From: Kocuria rhizophila
GTDB lineage: Bacteria > Actinomycetota > Actinomycetes > Actinomycetales > Micrococcaceae
Direction: 5' to 3'
DNA: 40,007 nucleotides
NCBI RefSeq assembly: GCF_003667225.1
Contig: NZ_RCOM01000014.1
Span: forward strand, 1-40,007
The position numbers were made by a program, and so were the translations under genes. The notes under the pieces were generated by a model. It was not told the origin of the DNA. It worked only from the letters and a program-made list of their open reading frames with translations, and made no database searches. This document shows positions 25,782-35,393 of the stretch, piece after piece. Position 1 is the first letter of the stretch. Each line of letters starts with the position of its first letter.

Positions 25782-26465
25782 GTGGTGAACCAGTCCTCGC
25801 AGCACGACTCCCGGGCTCGCCGGTCCACGGTCTCGCGCCGTGGTCCGGCGAGCCCGGGGGATGCGGCGTCGCCGTTCGCGGTCGCAGAAGCAGATGCTCA
25901 GGTGGTGGACACGGCGGAGACCGCAAGCGCGGAGCAGCTCGAGACGGCTCGTGGCATTGTGCTGCGGCAGCTCACGGCCTCGGCCAAATCACGCCGCCAG
26001 CTCGAGGACAAGCTCGCGGAACGGGATGTGCCGGAGCATGTTGCCCAGGAGGTGCTCGACCGCTTCGAGCAGGTCGGTCTGGTGGACGACCGTGAGTACG
26101 CCGCCATGTTCGTCCGCTCCCGCGCCGAGACCCGCAAACTCTCGCGGGCGGCCCTGCGGCGTGAGCTCTCCCAGCGCGGCATCACGGGGGAACTGGCGGA
26201 GCAGGCCCTTGAGCAACGCCACGAGGAGGACGAGGTGCGTGACGCGCACGAGCTCGTCCGCAGGAAGCTTCCGGCGTCGGCGGACCTCACGGACCGCAAG
26301 GAACGGGACAAGCTCACCCGCCGACTGGTGAGCATGCTGGGCCGCAAGGGGTACCCGTCCGGCATGGCGTTCGCCGTGGTCAAGGAGGAGCTCGCAGGGC
26401 TCGGATCCCTGTCCGATCCGGTCTCGGAGGACGGCGCGGGCGCCGAGGTCTGGGACACCCCGTGA
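25782..26465 (+). CDS. recX: RecA regulator RecX
   Basis: A 227-residue RecX-family inhibitor of RecA filaments. The helical repeat pattern is visible: ARGIVLRQLTASAKSRRQLEDKLAERDVPEHVAQEVLDRFEQVGLVDDREYAAMFVRSR, then RAALRRELSQRGITGELAEQAL and RKLPASADLTDRKERDKLTRRLVSMLGRKGYPSGMAFAVVKEEL. The first 50 residues are low-complexity. GTG at 25782 (a second in-frame GTG is at 25785) with GAGGTGAT upstream. Adjacent to recA as in most bacteria, so damage-inducible with it. A hairpin follows the stop. Confidence 0.94.
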   Translation: MVNQSSQHDSRARRSTVSRRGPASPGDAASPFAVAEADAQVVDTAETASAEQLETARGIVLRQLTASAKSRRQLEDKLAERDVPEHVAQEVLDRFEQVGLVDDREYAAMFVRSRAETRKLSRAALRRELSQRGITGELAEQALEQRHEEDEVRDAHELVRRKLPASADLTDRKERDKLTRRLVSMLGRKGYPSGMAFAVVKEELAGLGSLSDPVSEDGAGAEVWDTP

Positions 26466-26485
26466 GGGGTCGTTCCGTTCTCCGG

Positions 26486-26511
26486 GTGCTGCCCGGTGAA
26501 CGGGCAGGCAC
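26486..26511 (+). terminator. Hairpin after recX
   Basis: GTGCTGCCCG (26486-26495) pairs with 26501-26511 (10 pairs with one bulged G), 5-nt loop. It is 21 bases after the recX stop and just before the miaB promoter region. Probable terminator of recA-recX. Confidence 0.55.
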
Positions 26512-26537
26512 GGCCCCGGAAGATTTGACCCCGTCCC

Positions 26538-26543
26538 TAAGAT
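26538..26543 (+). promoter_or_regulatory. -10 box TAAGAT, predicted leaderless miaB promoter
   Basis: TAAGAT is 6 nt before the GTG at 26550. A TTGACC at 26525 is only 7 bases upstream of it, too close to be its -35. No Shine-Dalgarno suits the GTG. It predicts a leaderless miaB mRNA. Confidence 0.5.
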
Positions 26544-26549
26544 GATGGG

Positions 26550-28082
26550 GTGACTCAGATGCCCCACACCGCCGTAGACCCCTCCGCACCGGTCCCGTCG
26601 GACGCTCCGCCCGCCTACGAGGTGCGGACCCTCGGCTGCCAGATGAACGCCCACGACTCCGAGCGCATCACAGGCCTGCTCGAGAACGCGGGGTACATCC
26701 CGGCCGTGGGGCGCGAGCCTGACCTGGTGGTGTTCAACACCTGCGCGGTGCGCGAGAACGCGGACAACAAGCTCTACGGACAGCTGGGCCAGCTCGCTCC
26801 GGTCAAGCGCCGCAACGACCGGATGCAGATCGCCGTGGGCGGGTGCCTCGCGCAGAAGGACCGGGCCACCATCGTGGAGAAGGCTCCGTGGGTGGACGTG
26901 GTCTTCGGCACCCACAACATCGGCTCGCTGCCGGTGCTGCTGGAACGCGCCCGGCACAACGAGCAGGCTCAGGTGGAGATCCTGGAGGCCCTCGAGACCT
27001 TCCCCTCCGCGCTGCCCACCAAACGCGAACAGGCGTACGCGGGATGGCTGTCCATCTCGGTGGGGTGCAACAACACGTGCACGTTCTGCATCGTCCCGCA
27101 GCTGCGTGGCAAGGAGAAGGACCGGCGTCCGGGGGACATTCTCGCGGAGGTCCAGGCCCTCGTGGACTCCGGAGCGGTGGAAGTCACGCTGCTCGGGCAG
27201 AACGTGAACTCCTACGGTGTGGAGTTCGGTGACCGCGGCGCGTTCGCCAAGCTGCTGCGCGCGTGCGGCGACATCCAGGGACTGGAACGGGTCCGGTTCA
27301 CGAGCCCCCACCCCGCGGCCTTCACGGACGACGTGATCGACGCCATGGCCGAGACCCCGAACGTGATGCCGCAGCTGCACATGCCGCTGCAGTCGGGCTC
27401 GGACCGGATCCTGAAGGACATGCGCCGCTCCTACCGGTCCAAGAAGTTCCTGGGGATCCTGGAACGGGTGCGGGAGCGCATCCCGCAGGCGGCCATCACC
27501 ACGGACATCATCGTGGGCTTCCCCGGGGAGACGGAGCAGGACTTCCAGGACACGCTGGACGTGGTGGAGGCCTCGGAGTTCTCCTCCGCGTTCACGTTCC
27601 AGTACTCGATCCGCCCGGGAACCCCCGCGGGGGAGATGGCGGACCAGGTGCCCGCGGCCGTCGTGCAGGAGCGGTTCGAGCGCCTCACGGCTCTGCAGGA
27701 CTCCATCAGCGCCCGGCTCAACCGCCAGCTCGTGGGGACGCGTGCGGAGCTGCTCGTGAGCGCGCAGTCCGGGCGCAAGTCCGGTGCCACGCACCGGCTC
27801 TCGGGGCGCAGCCGCGACCAGCGCCTGGTGCACTTCAGCGTGCCGGAGGGCTCACCCGTGCCGCGTCCCGGGGACTTCGTCACCGTGCCGGTCACGGGGG
27901 CCGCGGCCTACCACCTGCTCGCGGACCCCGCGGACGCCTCCGAGTACCACGTCCGGCCGTCGCGTGGCGGGGACGCGTGGGAGGCGGCGCAGGCCGAGAG
28001 CTGCGGGGCGCCGTCGTCCGGTGGGGCCGCAGGATCTGCCGGGACCGTGGGACTGGGGATGCCCGTCCTGCGGAAGCCCTGA
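26550..28082 (+). CDS. miaB: tRNA-2-methylthio-N6-dimethylallyladenosine synthase MiaB
   Basis: A 510-residue radical-SAM methylthiotransferase acting on i6A37 of tRNA. The N-terminal UPF0004 domain has its three cluster cysteines ([22 protein letters not shown]); the radical-SAM motif CNNTCTFC follows near residue 170-ish ([12 protein letters not shown]), then [14 protein letters not shown] and a TRAM domain. The C-terminal 55 residues are Gly/Ser/Ala-rich and unlikely to be structured. GTG at 26550 preceded by a TAAGAT -10. miaA, which makes its substrate, starts 5 bases after the stop, a functional pair. Confidence 0.97.
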   Translation: MTQMPHTAVDPSAPVPSDAPPAYEVRTLGCQMNAHDSERITGLLENAGYIPAVGREPDLVVFNTCAVRENADNKLYGQLGQLAPVKRRNDRMQIAVGGCLAQKDRATIVEKAPWVDVVFGTHNIGSLPVLLERARHNEQAQVEILEALETFPSALPTKREQAYAGWLSISVGCNNTCTFCIVPQLRGKEKDRRPGDILAEVQALVDSGAVEVTLLGQNVNSYGVEFGDRGAFAKLLRACGDIQGLERVRFTSPHPAAFTDDVIDAMAETPNVMPQLHMPLQSGSDRILKDMRRSYRSKKFLGILERVRERIPQAAITTDIIVGFPGETEQDFQDTLDVVEASEFSSAFTFQYSIRPGTPAGEMADQVPAAVVQERFERLTALQDSISARLNRQLVGTRAELLVSAQSGRKSGATHRLSGRSRDQRLVHFSVPEGSPVPRPGDFVTVPVTGAAAYHLLADPADASEYHVRPSRGGDAWEAAQAESCGAPSSGGAAGSAGTVGLGMPVLRKP

Positions 28083-28087
28083 CGGGG

Positions 28088-29014
28088 ATGACCGACCGCG
28101 GCGCACCCACGCCCCTCGTGGCCGTGGTGGGCCCCACGGGCACGGGCAAGTCCGATCTCGGCATCGCCCTGGCCCACGAGCTGGGCGGCGAGGTGATCAA
28201 CGCGGACGCCCTGCAGCTCTACCGGGGCATGGACATCGGCACGGCCAAGCTGCCGCTCGAGGAGCGGGACGGCGTGCCCCACCACCTGCTCGACGTTCTC
28301 GACATCCACGAGGAGGCGTCCGTGGCGGCATTCCAGCGGGATGCCCGGCGCTGTGCGGACGAGATCCGGGAACGGGGTCGCGTGCCCGTCCTCGTGGGCG
28401 GCTCAGGGCTGTACGTGCGGGCCGCGCTGGACGCCATCGAGTTCCCCGGAACGGACCCCGGGATCAGGGCACGGCGGGAGGAGCAGCTGCGGCGTGACGG
28501 CCGCGCGGTGCTGCTGCGGGAACTGGCCGCCGTGGACCCGGAGTCCGCGGCGCGCGTCAAGGACGACCGGCGTCTGGTGCGGGCCCTCGAGGTCCACGAC
28601 CTCACGGGGCGGCCCTTCACGTCCTTCATGCCGCAGCGCCGGTACGTGCGCCCCACGGTCCAGATCGGGCTGGCCATGGACCGGGACGAACTCAACGACA
28701 GGCTGGCGCGCCGTGTGGACCTCATGCTGGAGCGGGGCTGGCTGGACGAGGTCAGGGTTCTCGCCGCACGCGGTCTACGAGAGAGTCCCACGGCCGGCAG
28801 GGCGCTCGGGTACCCGCAGCTGCTCGCCGTGCTGGACGGCACCATGACCCTGGCGCAGGCCCGCGAGGACACCGTGGCGGCCACCCGCAGGTTCACCAAA
28901 CGGCAGCGCACGTGGTTCCGCGCCGATCCGCGCGTGCACTGGATCGAGTGCTGCGCAGGGCGCAGCGTCACGGACCTCGCGGCTCGAGCCCTGCAGGTCG
29001 TCCGTGCTCAGTAG
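28088..29014 (+). CDS. miaA: tRNA dimethylallyltransferase MiaA
   Basis: A 308-residue MiaA, which transfers the dimethylallyl group to A37 of tRNAs, making the i6A that MiaB then thiomethylates. Seen: P-loop [11 protein letters not shown] near the N-terminus, the [16 protein letters not shown] segment, [38 protein letters not shown] and [10 protein letters not shown] near the end. ATG at 28088 with GACGGGG immediately upstream; the much longer frame through miaB is a shadow. The TAG stop begins the -10 box of dapF. Confidence 0.97.
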   Translation: MTDRGAPTPLVAVVGPTGTGKSDLGIALAHELGGEVINADALQLYRGMDIGTAKLPLEERDGVPHHLLDVLDIHEEASVAAFQRDARRCADEIRERGRVPVLVGGSGLYVRAALDAIEFPGTDPGIRARREEQLRRDGRAVLLRELAAVDPESAARVKDDRRLVRALEVHDLTGRPFTSFMPQRRYVRPTVQIGLAMDRDELNDRLARRVDLMLERGWLDEVRVLAARGLRESPTAGRALGYPQLLAVLDGTMTLAQAREDTVAATRRFTKRQRTWFRADPRVHWIECCAGRSVTDLAARALQVVRAQ

Positions 29015-29017
29015 GAT
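29012..29017 (+). promoter_or_regulatory. -10 box TAGGAT, predicted leaderless dapF promoter
   Basis: TAGGAT begins at the miaA stop codon and ends 7 nt before the ATG at 29025. No Shine-Dalgarno is seen before that ATG, in keeping with a leaderless transcript. Confidence 0.5.
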
Positions 29018-29024
29018 GACGCGC

Positions 29025-29969
29025 ATGAGTGCAACCAACGAGGGGACGGGACCAGCAGTGGGCAGCGGTGAACTGGCGGGCGTGCGGGTGAGCAAGGCGC
29101 ACGGCACGGGCAACGACTTCGTGGTCTGCACGGACCGCGACGGGACCCTGGACATCTCCGCGGAGACCGTGGCGAGCGTGTGCGACCGGCACACAGGGCT
29201 CGGCGGGGACGGACTGATCCGTGCCGTGCGCTCCCGGCACCTGGAGGAGGGGCGACGGCTGCTGGAGCGGCATCCGGATGCCGAGTGGTTCATGGACTAC
29301 CGCAACGCGGACGGCTCACTCGCCCAGATGTGCGGCAACGGCGTGCGGGTCTTCGTGGACCACCTGGTCCGTGAGGGGCTGCTGAGCCTGCCCCCCGGCG
29401 CGCGGGTGCGGATCGGGACCCGCGCTGGGGCCCGAACGGTGGCGCGCACCTCCGCCGGGTACGCCGTGGACATGGGGCCCTGGAGCTTCAGCCACGGCGA
29501 GGAGGCCCGCGAGCGGGGTTCGGACTGCGTGGTCACCGCCCACGGTCTCACCGTCCCGCGACCGGGCGTGTCCATCGACATGGGCAACCCGCACACGGTG
29601 GTCGTCCTGTCCGAGGGGGAGAAGCTCGACGCCCTGGACCTGCACGCCGCGCCCGCGGTGGATCCTGTGCCCTCGAACGGCACCAACGTGGAGTTCGTGG
29701 TCCCGCTCGACCACGACGACACCGAGGTGGGGCGGCTCGAGATGCGCGTGCACGAGCGCGGCGTGGGGGAGACGCTCTCCTGCGGCACCGGAGTGTGCGC
29801 GGCTGCGGCCGCCGCCCGTTTCTGGGGCGGGCCCGAGTCCCCGGACCGGTGGTTCGTGCAGGTTCCCGGCGGGGTTCTCTCGGTCACGTTCGTGGCCGCC
29901 CCGGACGGCACCGAGCACGTGGTGCTCGCGGGGCCGGTCCGTGTGGTCGCCACTGCGGAGCTCGTGTAG
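29025..29969 (+). CDS. dapF: Diaminopimelate epimerase
   Basis: A 314-residue DapF, the cofactor-free epimerase making meso-diaminopimelate from LL-DAP. Both catalytic cysteines are in their motifs: QMCGNGVRVF (about residue 105) and LSCGTGVCAAAAAA (about 252). SKAHGTGNDFVVC at the N-terminus, IDMGNPHTVV and NGTNVEFV are further signatures. A GTG at 29004 would add seven residues, but the ATG at 29025 fits the TAGGAT-N7-ATG pattern and the family start. It completes, with dapA and dapB upstream, three DAP genes within 14 kb. Convergent with the next gene. Confidence 0.95.
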   Translation: MSATNEGTGPAVGSGELAGVRVSKAHGTGNDFVVCTDRDGTLDISAETVASVCDRHTGLGGDGLIRAVRSRHLEEGRRLLERHPDAEWFMDYRNADGSLAQMCGNGVRVFVDHLVREGLLSLPPGARVRIGTRAGARTVARTSAGYAVDMGPWSFSHGEEARERGSDCVVTAHGLTVPRPGVSIDMGNPHTVVVLSEGEKLDALDLHAAPAVDPVPSNGTNVEFVVPLDHDDTEVGRLEMRVHERGVGETLSCGTGVCAAAAAARFWGGPESPDRWFVQVPGGVLSVTFVAAPDGTEHVVLAGPVRVVATAELV

Positions 29970-30060
29970 CGGGTCCGGGACGTCACGCGCCGGTCGCGCG
30001 GAGGCGGGCGGGCGGCGTCGTGCGGTGTGGGCGTCGTGCGAGGCGGGGCCGTGGAGGCCC

Positions 30061-30678
30061 TCAGTCCCGGTGGACGGCGATGATGCGGAAGCCCTTGTCC
30101 GTGGCCGCACGCTCCACGCGGAAGTCCGCGGTCAGGGTCTGCGCGAGCCAGCGCTGCAGCGAGTCCCCGCCCAGGTTCTTCTGGACCACCAGCCACGCCG
30201 TGCCGCCGGGGTTGAGGCGGGGCAGCCACGTGGTCAGGATCTCGTGCAGGGCGTCCTTGCCCACCCGGATCGGGGGGTTGGACCAGATGGTGTCGAACGT
30301 GCGACCTTCCGGAACGTCCTGCGGCAGAGCGGTCTCCACGCCGGTCAGGCCCAGGGACCGGGCGTTCTCAGCGGTGAGCTGGAGGCTGCGCTGGTTGACG
30401 TCCACGGCCGTGACGCGCGCCTCGGGCGCCGCCTGCGCCAGTGCGATCGTGATCGGACCCCACCCGCAGCCGATGTCCAGCAGGTCTGTGCCCTGCGGAT
30501 CCGGCACGGTGCGCAGCAGCGCCGCTGTCCCCTTGTCCAGGTCCCCGGGGGAGAACACGCCGGCGGCGGTCACCACGTCCACGTGCCGACCTCGTAGCTC
30601 CACGCCGATACTGCGCCGCTTCTCCGGTAGCGACGGATCGGAGACGAAGTAGTGGGGGACGGGGTGTTCGGCGGCCAT
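30061..30678 (-). CDS. RsmC/RlmG-like SAM-dependent methyltransferase
   Basis: A 205-residue class I methyltransferase. The SAM motif LLDIGCGWGPITIALAQ, the acidic VTAVDVNQRSL and the SNPPIR motif (an NPPF/NPPY-type catalytic site for amino-group methylation, usually of a guanine in rRNA) are clear; FSPGDLDKGTAALL precedes them. It matches the single-domain MTS family; a 16S rRNA m2G target is inference. ATG at 30678 with GGAG just upstream; TACCAT (30687-30692, minus strand) is a plausible -10. The open frame starts earlier (30750) but only overlaps the hflX promoter. The 91-base convergent gap to dapF has no strong hairpin. Confidence 0.88.
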   Translation of the reverse strand: MAAEHPVPHYFVSDPSLPEKRRSIGVELRGRHVDVVTAAGVFSPGDLDKGTAALLRTVPDPQGTDLLDIGCGWGPITIALAQAAPEARVTAVDVNQRSLQLTAENARSLGLTGVETALPQDVPEGRTFDTIWSNPPIRVGKDALHEILTTWLPRLNPGGTAWLVVQKNLGGDSLQRWLAQTLTADFRVERAATDKGFRIIAVHRD

Positions 30679-30723
30679 GGCTCCACATGGTAGTGCCCAC
30701 GGAGTCGTGTCACCGCCCGGCGC

Positions 30724-30729
30724 TAGACT
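30724..30729 (+). promoter_or_regulatory. -10 box TAGACT, hflX promoter
   Basis: TAGACT in GCGCTAGACTGG, nearly the same as the ylxR and hisB elements. It predicts a start near 30736 and a 28-nt leader with AAGGAACC before the hflX ATG. It is back to back with the methyltransferase promoter. Confidence 0.5.
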
Positions 30730-30763
30730 GGGCCAACCCGTCACCAGCACAGATCAAGGAACC

Positions 30764-32425
30764 ATGACTGACTCTCTTTCGCCCCGGAACCACGCCTCGG
30801 AACCCTCCGAGCGTTCCGGCGAACTGTCCGCCTCGGAACTCGAGGACGTGGTCTCGCGCGTCCTGGCGCGCGCCCGGTCCCGCAACGAGCCCACCGCCAC
30901 TCAGGACGACGACGCCGCCGCGCCCCGCGCGGGCCACGAGCGTCTCGGACGGGCCCGGGAGCTCGTGGACGAGGAGGACACCTACGTCCCCTCCGACGGG
31001 GACCAGCAGGACCTCGCCGAGCGCCACGCGCTGCGGCGCGTGGCCGGACTGTCCACCGAGCTCGAGGACGTCACCGAGGTCGAGTACCGGCAGCTGCGCC
31101 TGGAGCGAGTGGTGCTCGCCGGTCTGTACTCCAGCGGCACACTCGCGGACGCGGAGAACTCCCTGCGGGAACTCGCCGCGCTCGCCGAGACCGCGGGCTC
31201 CGAGGTCATGGACGGCATGCTGCAGCGGCGCGTGAACCCGGATCCGGGCACGTACCTGGGCTCCGGCAAGGCCCTCGAGCTCAAGGACGTGGTGGCCGCC
31301 ACCGGTGCGGACACGGTCATCGTGGACGCCGAGCTCGCCCCCTCCCAGCGGCGCGCGCTCGAGGACGTGGTCAAGGTCAAGGTCATCGACCGCACCGGCC
31401 TGATCCTGGACATCTTCGCGCAGCACGCGAAGTCCAAGGAGGGCAAGGCCCAGGTGGAGCTCGCCCAGCTGGAGTACATGCTCCCGCGACTGCGCGGCTG
31501 GGGCGAGTCCCTGTCCCGCCAGGCCGGCGGCCGGGCGGCGTCGGGCGAGGGCATCGGCAGCCGCGGGCCCGGTGAGACCAAGATCGAGCTGGACCGCCGT
31601 CGCATTCGCCAGCGGATGGCCAAGCTGCGCCGGGAGATCGCGGCCATGAAGCCCGCCCGGGAGACCAAGCGGCTGAACCGCAAGCGCAACTCGGTGCCCT
31701 CCGTGGCGATCGCGGGCTACACCAACGCCGGGAAGTCCTCCCTGCTGAACCGGCTCACGGACGCCGGTGTGCTCGTGGAGAACGCCCTGTTCGCCACCCT
31801 GGACCCCACGGTGCGCAAGGCGCAGACCCCGGACGGGATCGGCTACACCCTGGCGGACACCGTGGGCTTCGTGCGGTCCCTTCCCACGCAGCTCGTCGAG
31901 GCGTTCCGCTCCACGCTCGAGGAGGTCGCGGACGCGGACGTCATCGTCCACGTGGTCGACGCCTCCCACCCGGATCCGGAGGGTCAGCTCAAGGCCGTGC
32001 GGGACGTTCTCACGGACGTGGGGGCCAACGACATCCCCGAGATCGTGGCCCTGAACAAGGCGGACATCGCGGATCCCGTGGTGCTCGCCCGGCTGCGCAA
32101 CCACGAGAGCCCCTCCGTGGCGGTCTCGGCGCGTACGGGAGCGGGCATCGAGGAGCTGCAGCGGCTGATCTCCGGTGCCATCCCACGGCCCGACCACGAG
32201 CTGGACCTCCTGGTCCCGTACACCCACGGGGAAGTGGTGTCACGGCTCCACGCCCAGGACGCGGAGATCCTCAGCACCGAGCACACCCCCGAGGGCACAC
32301 GTCTGCACGTGCGGGTGCGCGAAGACCTGGTGGACGACCTCGAGCGCTACCTCAGTGCCCCCCACACCCCTGCCGGGGCCGAGGCCCAGGGGCGGGAGCA
32401 GGCGCAGGACTCGCAGGGCGCATGA
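30764..32425 (+). CDS. hflX: GTPase HflX
   Basis: A 553-residue ribosome-associated GTPase involved in splitting or rescuing ribosomes under stress. After an 80-residue acidic N-terminal tail the HflX domain is seen (TYLGSGKALELKDVV, IVDAELAPSQRRALEDVVKVKVIDRTGLILDIFAQHA, QVELAQLEYMLPRL, RGPGETKIELDRRRIR), then the G domain: GYTNAGKSSLLN (G1), DTVGFVRSLP (G3), NKAD (G4). ATG at 30764 with AAGGAACC. The stop overlaps the DinG start (ATGA), so the two are co-translated. Confidence 0.96.
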   Translation: MTDSLSPRNHASEPSERSGELSASELEDVVSRVLARARSRNEPTATQDDDAAAPRAGHERLGRARELVDEEDTYVPSDGDQQDLAERHALRRVAGLSTELEDVTEVEYRQLRLERVVLAGLYSSGTLADAENSLRELAALAETAGSEVMDGMLQRRVNPDPGTYLGSGKALELKDVVAATGADTVIVDAELAPSQRRALEDVVKVKVIDRTGLILDIFAQHAKSKEGKAQVELAQLEYMLPRLRGWGESLSRQAGGRAASGEGIGSRGPGETKIELDRRRIRQRMAKLRREIAAMKPARETKRLNRKRNSVPSVAIAGYTNAGKSSLLNRLTDAGVLVENALFATLDPTVRKAQTPDGIGYTLADTVGFVRSLPTQLVEAFRSTLEEVADADVIVHVVDASHPDPEGQLKAVRDVLTDVGANDIPEIVALNKADIADPVVLARLRNHESPSVAVSARTGAGIEELQRLISGAIPRPDHELDLLVPYTHGEVVSRLHAQDAEILSTEHTPEGTRLHVRVREDLVDDLERYLSAPHTPAGAEAQGREQAQDSQGA

Positions 32426-34479
32426 GCGCACCGTTCATCGACGAGACCGGCAAGGACGTCTCGGAGATCCGCCCGGAGTCCCTCCCCGGGGGCGCGGACG
32501 CCCTCGAGCTGCTCGACGCCGCCGTCACCGCCCTCGGGGGGCAGCGGCGGGACGGTCAGCGCTTCATGGCGGCCAAGGTGGCCGAGGCCCTGCAGACCCG
32601 CCGCCACCTGCTGGTGCAGGCGGGCACGGGCACGGGCAAGTCGCTCGCCTACCTGGTTCCCGCGCTGGTCCACGCGAGGACCTCGGACAAGCCGGTGGTC
32701 GTGGCCACGGCCACCCTGGCCCTGCAGTCGCAGATCACCGGCCGTGACGTGCCGCGTCTGCTCGACGCACTGGAGGACGAGCTCGACGAGCGCCCGGACG
32801 TGGCGCTGCTCAAGGGCCGCTCCAACTACGCGTGCCTGCACAAGGTGGAGGGCGGGTACCCCGAGGACCACGACGCCGCTCTGTTCAGCGCTCCGGTCGG
32901 AGGCTCCGGCGGCGTGGGAACGGGCCGCCCTCTCGGAGGGCTGGCGCAGCAGGTTCTCCGCCTGCGCGAGTGGGTCGAGACCACCGAGAGCGGGGACCGG
33001 GACGACATCCAGCCGGGGGTCTCGGACGCCGCGTGGCGCCAGGTCTCCGTGACGGCCAAGGAGTGCCTGGGGCGCAAGTGCCCGCTCGTGGAGGAGTGCT
33101 TCGCGGAACGTGCCCGCGCTCAGGCGGGTGGGGCGGACATCGTCATCACCAACCACGCTCTCCTCGCGATCAACGCCTTCGAGGGCCTCGCGGTGCTCCC
33201 GGAGCACGACGTCGTCATCGTGGACGAGGCGCACGAGCTGCGCGACCGGGTCACCGGCGCGGTCACGGCGTCGTTATCAGCGGCGGCCGTGCGCGCGGCG
33301 AGCACCGCCGTCCGCAAGCACACGGCGGCCTCCAGCGACGCGCTGGAACGAGCCGCGCAGGCCTTCGACAAGGCGTTCGACGACGAGGACGCGGGCCTGC
33401 TGCCCCGGGGATTCACCGAGGAGCAGGTCTACGCGGTACGGGGGATCCAGGACGCCGCCCGTACAGGGCTCAGCGACACCAAGGGGGAGTCCAAGGGAGA
33501 GGACGCCGGACGGCACGCCGCACGCTCGCGGCTCTCGGAGCTTCTGGACACCTCCGAGCGCATGCTCGGGGCAGACACCGCGCACGACGTCCTGTGGGTT
33601 TCGCGTGTGGGTCGGTGGAGCCCCACGGAGGGGTACGTGGGCACCTCGGCGGGAGAGCCTGCCACGCTCAACATTGCGCCCCTGAGCGTGGCGGGGCCCC
33701 TGCGCGAGGGTCTCTTCGACGGCCGCACGGTGGTGCTCACCTCCGCGACACTGGCCGTGGGGTCGTCCTTCTCGTCGGTCGCCGGGTCCCTCGGCCTGCA
33801 GGGCCCGGGGGCGCCGCCCTGGCGGGGCGTGGACGTGGGAAGCCCCTTCGACTACCGCCGCCAGGGGATCCTCTACGTGGCCAAGCACCTTTCCAAGCCC
33901 GGGAGGGGCGTCTCGGAGGAGCAGCTGGGCGAGCTGCTCGAGCTGCTGGAGGCGTCCGGAGGCGGAGCGCTCGGGCTGTTCTCCTCACGGCGCGCGGCGG
34001 AGGACGCCGCAGAGGCGTTGCGGGAGCGGACCGAGCTGCCCATCCTGTGCCAGGGGGACGCCTCGTTGCCCTCACTCGTCAAGGAGTTCACGGACGATCC
34101 CGCGGCCAGTCTGTTCGGCACCATGAGCCTGTGGCAGGGGGTGGACGTCCCGGGGCAGTCCTGCCGGCTGGTGGTGATCGACAGGATCCCGTTCCCCCGC
34201 CCCGACGATCCGCTGGGCACCGCCCGCACCCGTGCCGCCGAGCGCGCCGGGGGCAACGGCTTCATGACGGTGTCCGCCTCGCACGCGGCTGTTCGGCTTG
34301 CCCAGGGCGCGGGACGGCTGATCCGTGCGAGCGGGGACAAGGGTGTGGTGGCGGTTCTGGACTCCCGCCTTGCGACGGCCCGCTACGGGTCCTTCCTCGC
34401 CCGGTCGCTGCCCCCGCTGTGGCCCACCACGGACAAGTCCACCGTGCTGGGGGCGCTGCAGCGGCTGGGCCGGCAGTGA
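32422..34479 (+). CDS. DinG/XPD-type iron-sulfur DNA helicase
   Basis: A 685-residue superfamily 2 helicase of the DinG (YoaA) type, which unwinds D-loops, R-loops and forks. Walker A AGTGTGKS (Lys73), the DEAH box VDEAH (268-271), and four cluster cysteines Cys138, Cys215, Cys220 and Cys226: the C-x4-C-x5-C triad is the DinG pattern. GLFSSRRAAEDAAEAL, MSLWQGVDVPG and GRLIRASGDKGVVAVLD are the C-terminal helicase motifs. No exonuclease domain. ATG overlaps the hflX stop. It ends 21 bases from the convergent lexA; I see no LexA box at its own start, so any SOS control would have to act elsewhere. Confidence 0.93.
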   Translation: MSAPFIDETGKDVSEIRPESLPGGADALELLDAAVTALGGQRRDGQRFMAAKVAEALQTRRHLLVQAGTGTGKSLAYLVPALVHARTSDKPVVVATATLALQSQITGRDVPRLLDALEDELDERPDVALLKGRSNYACLHKVEGGYPEDHDAALFSAPVGGSGGVGTGRPLGGLAQQVLRLREWVETTESGDRDDIQPGVSDAAWRQVSVTAKECLGRKCPLVEECFAERARAQAGGADIVITNHALLAINAFEGLAVLPEHDVVIVDEAHELRDRVTGAVTASLSAAAVRAASTAVRKHTAASSDALERAAQAFDKAFDDEDAGLLPRGFTEEQVYAVRGIQDAARTGLSDTKGESKGEDAGRHAARSRLSELLDTSERMLGADTAHDVLWVSRVGRWSPTEGYVGTSAGEPATLNIAPLSVAGPLREGLFDGRTVVLTSATLAVGSSFSSVAGSLGLQGPGAPPWRGVDVGSPFDYRRQGILYVAKHLSKPGRGVSEEQLGELLELLEASGGGALGLFSSRRAAEDAAEALRERTELPILCQGDASLPSLVKEFTDDPAASLFGTMSLWQGVDVPGQSCRLVVIDRIPFPRPDDPLGTARTRAAERAGGNGFMTVSASHAAVRLAQGAGRLIRASGDKGVVAVLDSRLATARYGSFLARSLPPLWPTTDKSTVLGALQRLGRQ

Positions 34480-34500
34480 GGTGAGGGCCCCGCGCCGCGG

Positions 34501-35259
34501 CTACAGGGAGCGCAGGACGGAGACGACCTTGCCCATCACGGTGGCGTGGTCGCCCAGGATGGGTTCGTAGCGGGTGTTCTGCGGCAGGAGCCAGGTGTGG
34601 CCGTCGCGCTGCCGGAAGGTCTTCACCGTGGCCTCGTCGTCCAGCAGGGCGGCCACGACGTCCCCGTTCTCCGCGGAGTTCTGCTGGCGCACGACCACCC
34701 AGTCGCCGTCGCAGATGGCGGCGTCGATCATCGAGTCCCCGGCGACCTTGAGCATGAACAGCTGGCCGTGGCCCACGAACTGCCGCGGCAGCGAGTAGAC
34801 CTCCTCGACGGACTGCTCGGCGGTGATGGGGCCGCCCGCGGCAATGCGGCCCACCAGGGGCACGGGCACCATGGCGTCGTCCTCGTCCGCGACGGGCACC
34901 GAGCCCAGGGTGGGCGTGAGGGACGAGACCGTGGCACCGCCGGCGGCTTCACCCGCCTGGGGCGCCTCCTCGCCCAGGTGGTGGTCCAGCTCCTGCTGGC
35001 TGAGCGGGCGCAGCACCTCCATGGCCCGGGGGCGTCGGGGGTCACGGCGGAGGTACCCCCACTTCTCCAGCTGACCGAGCTGGTGCGTGACGCTCGACAG
35101 AGATGCGAGCCCCACGATGTCCCCGATCTCCCTCATGGACGGCGGGTACCCCCGCGTGGCGATCGAGCGCTGCACGGCACCCAGGATCCTCGCCTGACGG
35201 TCCGAGAGTGTTCGAACGGGCCAGCCAGGTGTCTGCTGAGCGGGGGAAGTGGTGCTCAC
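34501..35259 (-). CDS. lexA: LexA repressor
   Basis: A 252-residue SOS repressor. The winged-helix DNA-binding domain ([65 protein letters not shown]) is followed by a 45-residue linker, the Ala-Gly cleavage site in RIAAGGPI, the catalytic Ser in [19 protein letters not shown] and the Lys in ATVKTF. GTG at 35257-35259 with AAAGGACC upstream; a longer frame (to 35352) overlaps the promoter. It is divergent from the LysM gene with a 279-base shared control region, an arrangement also seen for lexA and Rv2719c in mycobacteria. Self-repression is expected from the box on its -35. Confidence 0.97.
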   Translation of the reverse strand: MSTTSPAQQTPGWPVRTLSDRQARILGAVQRSIATRGYPPSMREIGDIVGLASLSSVTHQLGQLEKWGYLRRDPRRPRAMEVLRPLSQQELDHHLGEEAPQAGEAAGGATVSSLTPTLGSVPVADEDDAMVPVPLVGRIAAGGPITAEQSVEEVYSLPRQFVGHGQLFMLKVAGDSMIDAAICDGDWVVVRQQNSAENGDVVAALLDDEATVKTFRQRDGHTWLLPQNTRYEPILGDHATVMGKVVSVLRSL

Positions 35260-35364
35260 GAGCGGGGTCCTTTCGCCGTGCCGCACAGGGCGTGCCCGGG
35301 GGCCGGGCCGCGGACCGCTTATGCGTGTCGGAGACGTGGGGTCGACTGTCACATGTATGGGGCC

Positions 35365-35393
35365 AGCTTAACCCGGGTGACCTGCGCATTCAA
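35365..35393 (-). promoter_or_regulatory. lexA promoter (TTGAAT-N17-TAAGCT)
   Basis: On the minus strand -35 TTGAAT is at 35388-35393 and -10 TAAGCT at 35365-35370, with a spacer of 17. The -35 overlaps the first LexA box, so LexA binding would block it. Start near 35358, leader about 100 nt. The best-formed promoter in the window. Confidence 0.65.
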
